Assembly: GCF_029870595.1 (NCBI RefSeq)
Contig: NZ_JAPDIR010000004.1
Coordinates: 124,001 to 188,000 of the forward strand
Length of the DNA: 64,000 nt
Reading direction: 5' to 3'
Source: Sphingomonas sp. CBMAI 2297
Lineage (GTDB): Bacteria; Pseudomonadota; Alphaproteobacteria; Sphingomonadales; Sphingomonadaceae
Every line of letters begins with the position of its first letter. Position 1 is the stretch's first letter. Under the pieces are notes generated by a model, which ran no database searches, was not told the DNA's origin, and saw only the letters and a program-made list of their open reading frames with translations. A program made the translations under genes and the position numbers. Below, piece after piece: positions 59,094-64,000 of this stretch.

Positions 59094-61126
59094 TGGCCCG
59101 GATCACCGAAGCAGCGCAGGCTTATAGTTTCTCCCGCCGCGCGCTGGTGCTCGGCGGGATCCAGGGCGCGGCCGCGCTGGTGCTGGCCGGGCGGATGACC
59201 TGGCTCGCCGTGTTCGAGAACGAGCGCTACCGGCTGACCGCCGAGAGCAACCGGGTGCGCCTCACGCTCACGCCGCCGCGGCGGGGCTGGATCGTCGACC
59301 GCAGCGGCATCCCGATCGCCAACAACCGCACCGCGTTCCGCGTCGACATGATCCCCGACCGGATGGAGGACAAGGAGAAGACGCTGGGCATGCTCCAGCA
59401 GATCCTGAGCCTCTCCGAGGAAGAAATGTCGCGCATCCGCACCGACCTGAAGCGGGCGGCGGGCTTCCAGCCGGTGCAGGTCTCGGACAATCTCGACTGG
59501 GAGCGCTTCGCCGCGGTGAGCGTGCGCGTGCCGGAGATGCCCGGCGTGCAGCCGACCCGCGGCTTTTCGCGCAACTATCCGCTCGCGGCCGGTGTCGCCC
59601 ATCTCGTCGGCTATGTCGGCACCGCTTCGGCCGAGCAGTATCAGAAGGAAAAGGACCCGCTGCTCGTCGCTCCAGGCTTCAAGCTGGGCAAGGACGGGCT
59701 GGAGAAGACGCTGGAGGATCGCCTGCGCGGCACTCCGGGCGCCAAGCGCGTCGAGGTCACGGCGCATGGCCGGCTGGTCAAGGAACTCGCCACCCGGCCC
59801 GACCAGCCGGGCGAGACGGTGAAGCTCACCATCGACGCGCTGCTCCAGGAATATGTCGCGCGCCGGCTGGGCACCAATTCCGGCTCGGCCGTGGTGATCG
59901 ACGTGAGCAATGGCGACATCCTCGCCATGGTCTCGATGCCCGCTTATGATCCCAACAGCTTCTCCGACGGCATCAGCCGCAACGAATGGAAGATGCTGAG
60001 CGAGGACGACCATGTGCCCTTGATGAACAAGGTGCTGCAGGGCCTCTATCCGCCGGGCTCCACGGTGAAGCCGATGAACGGGCTGGCGCTGTTGCACGCG
60101 GGCGTCGATCCCAATGCCCGGGTGGTCTGCTCGGGCGCGCTGCGCGTGGGCAACGGCGTGTTCCACTGCCACAAGCGCGGGGGGCATGGCGCGCTCGACC
60201 TCAAGCATGCCATCATGCAGAGCTGCGACATCTATTTCTACGAGATGGTCCGCCGCGTCGGCTATGACGCGGTGGCTCCGATGGCGCGCGCGCTCGGCCT
60301 TGGCCAGAAGTTCGACCTGCCCTTCACCACCCAGCGCTTCGGCACCGTGCCCGACAGCGCCTGGAAGCTGAAGCGCTACAAGCAGCAATGGACCGTCGCC
60401 GATTCGCTCAACGCCTCGATCGGCCAGGGCTATGTGCTCGCCAATCCGCTGCAGCTGGCGGTGATGGCGAGCCGGCTGGCGTCCGGGCGCCAGCTCATTC
60501 CGCGGCTGCTCGCGGATGCTCCGCACCAGGATGCCCCGCCCCTCGCCTCCACGCCCGAGCAGCTGGCGATCATCCGCGACGCGATGTTCGGCGTGATCAA
60601 TTCGGGCGGCACCGGCGGCGCCGCGCGGATCCAGGTTCCCGGGGTCACCCTGGCCGGCAAGACCGGCACCGCGCAGGTCCGCCGCATCACCATGGCGGAG
60701 CGCGCATCCGGCGTGCTCAAGAACGCCTCGCTGCCGTTCAAGCTGCGCGACCACGCACTGCTCGTCTGCTTCGCCCCGGCGGACAATCCGAAATATGCCG
60801 CCGGCATCGTGCTCGAGCATAACGGCCACACCGTCCGCAATCTCGACACGCCGATGATCGGCCGCGACATCATGACCTTCCTGTTCGACCGGAAGCTCGC
60901 GATGGAATCGCTGCACCGCGAGGAGCCGACCTGGGGCGGCGACTATCGCACCCGGATGGCCGAGCAGGCGCGGGCCTTCAAGGCGGCCCAGAGCGCGCCG
61001 CCGCCGGAGGCGCCCGAGGATGCGGCCGAGGCGGCGAGCACCGTCGCGTCCGAAGCCGCCAACGCCACGACCAGCAACACGATCGACAGCAGCGCGGCCG
61101 AACGCGGCAGCGTGGAGGCAGACTGA
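59093..61126 (+). CDS. mrdA: Penicillin-binding protein 2 (peptidoglycan DD-transpeptidase)
   Basis: A 677-residue class-B PBP cross-linking peptidoglycan during elongation. An N-terminal helix (residues 15-35) anchors it. The active-site Ser323 lies in YPPGSTVKPMNGL, SCD-type motif in MQSCDIYFYEMV, and KTGTAQ near 523. The last 60 residues are Ala/Glu-rich, an extension beyond the family core. Start overlaps the mreD stop. Confidence 0.95.
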   Translation: MARITEAAQAYSFSRRALVLGGIQGAAALVLAGRMTWLAVFENERYRLTAESNRVRLTLTPPRRGWIVDRSGIPIANNRTAFRVDMIPDRMEDKEKTLGMLQQILSLSEEEMSRIRTDLKRAAGFQPVQVSDNLDWERFAAVSVRVPEMPGVQPTRGFSRNYPLAAGVAHLVGYVGTASAEQYQKEKDPLLVAPGFKLGKDGLEKTLEDRLRGTPGAKRVEVTAHGRLVKELATRPDQPGETVKLTIDALLQEYVARRLGTNSGSAVVIDVSNGDILAMVSMPAYDPNSFSDGISRNEWKMLSEDDHVPLMNKVLQGLYPPGSTVKPMNGLALLHAGVDPNARVVCSGALRVGNGVFHCHKRGGHGALDLKHAIMQSCDIYFYEMVRRVGYDAVAPMARALGLGQKFDLPFTTQRFGTVPDSAWKLKRYKQQWTVADSLNASIGQGYVLANPLQLAVMASRLASGRQLIPRLLADAPHQDAPPLASTPEQLAIIRDAMFGVINSGGTGGAARIQVPGVTLAGKTGTAQVRRITMAERASGVLKNASLPFKLRDHALLVCFAPADNPKYAAGIVLEHNGHTVRNLDTPMIGRDIMTFLFDRKLAMESLHREEPTWGGDYRTRMAEQARAFKAAQSAPPPEAPEDAAEAASTVASEAANATTSNTIDSSAAERGSVEAD

Positions 61127-62262
61127 TGGCCACGCTCCAATCCTCGGGCCTCGGCCCCTCCGGCATCGTTCCCGGGCCGCTCGCGCAGCTGCCCTGGCGG
61201 ATCATCGGGCTGGTGGTGGCGATCGGCATGTTCGGGCTGGTCGTGCTCTATTCGGCCGCGAGCGGCAGCATGACGCCCTGGGCGTTCAACCAGGGGCTGC
61301 GCTTCTTCGTCTTCCTCGCCATGGCCATCGGCCTGTCGCGCGTGCCGGAGAGCTTCTGGGCGCTGGGCGCCTTCCCCATGTACATCGTCATCGTGGTGAT
61401 GCTGGTCGGCGTGGAGCTGCTGGGCGCGGTGGCGGGCGGCAGCCAGCGATGGCTCGACCTGGGCTTTATCCGACTGCAGCCTTCCGAGCTGATGAAGCCG
61501 GTGATCGTGATGGCGATGGCGCGTTTCTACGAGATATTGCCCGCGGGCGAGATCCGGAAGTTCGGGGCGATCTGGCCCGCCGGCGTGCTGATCGGCATTC
61601 CGGCCGGCCTGGTCATGCTCCAGCCCGATCTCGGCACCGCGCTGATGATCACCGCGGGCGGCGTGACGGTGATGTTCCTGGCCGGCATCCCGCTGCGGCT
61701 GTTCATCGGCGGCGCGCTGGCGCTGGCGGTGGCGGCGCCGCTGGCGGTGAACTTCGTCCTGCACGACTATCAGCGCAACCGCGTGCTGATCTTCCTCGAT
61801 CCCGAGAGCGATCCGCTGGGCACCGGCTATCACATCAGCCAGTCCAAGGTGGCGATCGGATCGGGCGGGGTGTTCGGCAAGGGCTTCCTGCAGGGCACCC
61901 AGAGCCATCTCGACTATCTGCCCGAGGGGCATACCGATTTCGCGCTGGCGACGATGATGGAGGAATGGGGGCTGATGGGCGGCTTCTTCCTGATCGTCGG
62001 CTTCGGCATCCTGATCCGCTGGGGGATCGGCGTGAGCATGCGCGCGCAGAGCCGCTTCGCCCGGCTGACGGCGGCGGGGCTCTCCGCCACGATCTTCTTC
62101 TACTGCGCGATCAACATGGCGATGGTGATGGGCCTGGCGCCGGTGGTGGGCGTGCCGCTGCCGCTGATCAGCTTCGGCGGCACGGCCGTGATGACGTTCA
62201 TGATCTGCTTCGGAATCCTGCTCTCGATCGACCGCCAGAGCCGCCGCGTGCAGCGCTGGTGA
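61126..62262 (+). CDS. rodA: Peptidoglycan glycosyltransferase RodA
   Basis: A 378-residue SEDS-family membrane enzyme polymerising glycan strands with PBP2. GGSQRWLDLGFIRLQPSELMKPVIVMAMARFYE and PEGHTDFALATMMEEWGLMGGFFL are SEDS signatures. Start overlaps the mrdA stop (TGATG). The stop codon is followed directly by a T7 run, which may help end the operon transcript. Confidence 0.96.
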   Translation: MATLQSSGLGPSGIVPGPLAQLPWRIIGLVVAIGMFGLVVLYSAASGSMTPWAFNQGLRFFVFLAMAIGLSRVPESFWALGAFPMYIVIVVMLVGVELLGAVAGGSQRWLDLGFIRLQPSELMKPVIVMAMARFYEILPAGEIRKFGAIWPAGVLIGIPAGLVMLQPDLGTALMITAGGVTVMFLAGIPLRLFIGGALALAVAAPLAVNFVLHDYQRNRVLIFLDPESDPLGTGYHISQSKVAIGSGGVFGKGFLQGTQSHLDYLPEGHTDFALATMMEEWGLMGGFFLIVGFGILIRWGIGVSMRAQSRFARLTAAGLSATIFFYCAINMAMVMGLAPVVGVPLPLISFGGTAVMTFMICFGILLSIDRQSRRVQRW

Positions 62263-62363
62263 TTTTTTTGTGATTGGGGGTTTACAAGCCGCGAAGCGCG
62301 CCGCTAAAGGCGCTCCTCCACTGCGGAGGCGCACCCACCAAGGGCGCCGAAACAAGCCGGAAT

Positions 62364-62439
<76 letters not shown>

Positions 62440-62610
62440 TTTTCCTCAGTGCTTTGACGCCCATCGCGAGCGGCGATCATTCTCCAGACCGATATCGAAG
62501 GCAGCAGCCGGCATGCGAAGCTGCCTGACGGCTCCGGCCTGCGATGTCAGGCGCCCGCCGCCAACCAGCCCCGGCCGCGCATTTCCCGGGCCCGCGCGGC
62601 CGCTCCCCGG

Positions 62611-63651
62611 TCACCTGTCGCGAACCGCATCGCCCGACACGCGCCGTACCAGATGGCAGCCGTCCGGCTGCTGCTCGAACCCCCAGCGCTGCCCGGTGAA
62701 GCGCGCGATCACATCCGCCGCGGTCCGCGCGTGCTGGCTCGGCTTGACCGTCGTGAAGCTTCCTCCCTCCGCAATCGCGAAAGGCAGCAATAGCTGATCG
62801 GCCAGATACGGCCCGGCGAACGCCCGCGATTCCAGAAACCCGGCCATGCGATGCGCCGCGGTCTTGGCAAGCGCCTCCGCCGATACGCCCAGCCGGCCGA
62901 AGCCGGTGACGATCTCCGTCGCATGCTCGAAGACCGCCTCGAGCAGCAACGCATTGCCCGGCCCCTGCGCGTCAGGAAGCTCGCGAACCGCGAAGGACCG
63001 TTCGGGCCAGTCCGGCAGCAGCTTGCGCGCGGTGGCGAGTTCGCGCTCCGCGATGCCGTGCGGCAACGCCGCGAACAATGCCGTACCGGTCACCGACAGC
63101 AGCGCGCCGCGATCGAGGCAGTGGATCGGAGCCAGCGCGCGCGGGATGAGATCGACCTCGATCCGGCCGCCGCCGCGCGGGTAGAAACCGTGGCGCACCA
63201 GCCGCATCTCGATCCCCGCGCCCATACGCCGCACCACGGGCGCGAACGCCTTCGCCACGAAGTCGAACGGCGGCGCCAGCATGTTGTGAGTGCCCCCCTC
63301 GAGGACCAGCCGCGAGGGGCCGCCGGCGAGGAGCAAAGGCATCAGCACCGTCTGCAGGACCAGCCCAGTGCTGCCCGCGGTGCCCACCGCGAAATGATAT
63401 TCGCCCGGCGCGACGCGGCCCGGCGTGAAGCTGAAGTCGGAGGCACCGACCGCCACGCCCTCGCAAGTCGCGCCGCCGATCGCGCACGCCGCCTCGATCG
63501 CGGTGACGTGCTGGCGCATCAGCCCGGGCTTCTCGCGCTTGCCGCGAGTATTGATGATGCGGAAGGGCTGCCCGGTGACGAGCGACAGTGCGCAGGAATT
63601 GCGCACGATCTGGCCGCCGCCTTCGCCTTCCGATCCGTCAATGATGATCAT
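62611..63651 (-). CDS. rtcA: RNA 3'-terminal phosphate cyclase
   Basis: A 346-residue enzyme that converts RNA 3'-phosphate to a 2',3'-cyclic phosphate with ATP. GSEGEGGGQIVRNSCALSLVTG, GTAGSTGLVLQTVLMPLL, EGGTHNMLAPPFDFV and GFYPRGGGRIEV are family motifs, and the catalytic His lies in TVKPSQHARTA. Start ATG 63651 overlaps the upstream gene (ATGA). The usual partner rtcB is not visible; a nucleotidyltransferase gene precedes it instead. Confidence 0.95.
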   Translation of the reverse strand: MIIIDGSEGEGGGQIVRNSCALSLVTGQPFRIINTRGKREKPGLMRQHVTAIEAACAIGGATCEGVAVGASDFSFTPGRVAPGEYHFAVGTAGSTGLVLQTVLMPLLLAGGPSRLVLEGGTHNMLAPPFDFVAKAFAPVVRRMGAGIEMRLVRHGFYPRGGGRIEVDLIPRALAPIHCLDRGALLSVTGTALFAALPHGIAERELATARKLLPDWPERSFAVRELPDAQGPGNALLLEAVFEHATEIVTGFGRLGVSAEALAKTAAHRMAGFLESRAFAGPYLADQLLLPFAIAEGGSFTTVKPSQHARTAADVIARFTGQRWGFEQQPDGCHLVRRVSGDAVRDR

Positions 63652-64000
63652 GTATTCACCAGTTCGAGAAAAAGTTGGTTGGCGCGATCGACGAAGCGGT
63701 CGCGCAGCTTGCGCGCGGGCAGTTCGCCCGCGCGCCCGAGCTCGCCGCGGATCAGCGCGTCGATCTCGGGCAGGCGGGTGCCGTTGGCGCGCTCGTTGGT
63801 GCGTGCCTTGGCCTCGACCAGCGCCTCGACCTGCTCGACCAGCACGGCCGGCAGATCGCTGGCAGCGACCAGCGCCTGCAGGTTCATCGGCGGGCGGGCA
63901 TCCGGGTTCAGCCGGATCGCGCGGATCGCCAGCGCGGGACGCAGGGCGTAGAAATATTTCTTCACCGGCACGTCCCCCGCGCCGTCTAGCCAGCGGTCCG
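63648..64000 (-). CDS. Nucleotidyltransferase associated with RNA repair (DNA polymerase beta superfamily), partial
   Basis: The visible 116 C-terminal residues (the 5' part is beyond the window edge) begin DRWLDGAGDVPVKKYFYALRPALAIRAIRL, followed by PPMNLQALVAASDLP, matching the C-terminal helical region of YcgL/RNA-repair-type nucleotidyltransferases. The catalytic GS/D-D motifs would lie in the missing part. Stop overlaps the rtcA start, so the two are one operon. Frame is open to the edge. Confidence 0.75.
   Translation of the reverse strand, partial: DRWLDGAGDVPVKKYFYALRPALAIRAIRLNPDARPPMNLQALVAASDLPAVLVEQVEALVEAKARTNERANGTRLPEIDALIRGELGRAGELPARKLRDRFVDRANQLFLELVNT

Noticed and set aside
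62234-62275. Terminator directly after rodA
   Set aside because: A T7 run follows the stop codon, but the preceding stem is short and inside the gene; too weak to list.

Overview
The window is a stretch of chromosome from a GC-rich alphaproteobacterium, most likely a Sphingomonas-type member of the Sphingomonadales. The evidence is the complete Entner-Doudoroff set (zwf-pgl-edd-glk-eda), a long TonB-dependent receptor, a tad pilus gene pair, DUF2336- and PilZ-type regulators, abundant GTGA/ATGA/TGATG gene overlaps, and sphingomonad-style small secreted proteins. No rRNA operon, complete insertion sequence, phage genome or CRISPR array was seen.

Layout. 1-5.5 kb: C-terminally truncated ettA (cut by the window edge), a secreted M28 peptidase, a small lipoprotein, dctA and two tRNA genes. 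5.5-11 kb: a degenerate histidine kinase with a polysaccharide deacetylase-like gene, an Lrp/AsnC regulator and a secreted TPR-like protein. 11-15.7 kb: a MraZ-like regulator with a CxxC protein, then a tightly overlapping lolC-lolD-signal peptidase-like-GNAT-gpx operon on the minus strand. 15.7-18.5 kb: an apparently non-coding, highly structured transcript ending in a strong terminator, then a tadE-tadG-PilZ group. 18.7-28.6 kb: a Phd-PAS fusion, a TonB receptor, an Hsp20 gene with heat-shock promoter and ROSE-like thermometer, a chemoreceptor, a periplasmic cyclophilin and an orphan tailspike-like beta-helix protein. 28.8-33 kb: pyrG/secG, a MarR regulator, an SH3-only remnant of a C40 peptidase, and argC. 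33-39.3 kb: the Entner-Doudoroff cluster. 39.3-42 kb: palindromic repeats around a decayed GIY-YIG nuclease gene, a frameshifted truncated globin and an S10 peptidase. 42-48.4 kb: the fatty-acid cluster fabD-fabG-acpP-fabF-mltG, interrupted by a repeat-flanked GxxExxY gene and two related secreted proteins. 48.6-53.6 kb: an RcnB-like protein, rpsF-rpsR-rplI and two tandem CAP-domain proteins. 53.7-62.4 kb: mutL with two small downstream genes, then the rod-shape operon mreBCD-mrdA-rodA and tRNA-Lys. 62.6-64 kb: rtcA behind a nucleotidyltransferase gene cut by the right edge.

The most unusual content lies between the core genes. Two orphan nuclease-like genes (a broken GIY-YIG gene at 39.3-39.6 kb and an intact GxxExxY gene at 47 kb) each sit exactly between inverted copies of a different palindromic repeat, as if gene plus repeat were one transposing unit. 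A third small cassette, downstream of mutL, is bounded by a 29-bp direct duplication of the mutL 3' end. Other points worth checking are the 230-nt structured RNA near 15.85 kb, a signal peptidase homologue lacking its catalytic lysine, a histidine kinase with an eroded ATP-binding domain, a probable CTG start for mltG, and the frameshifted globin.
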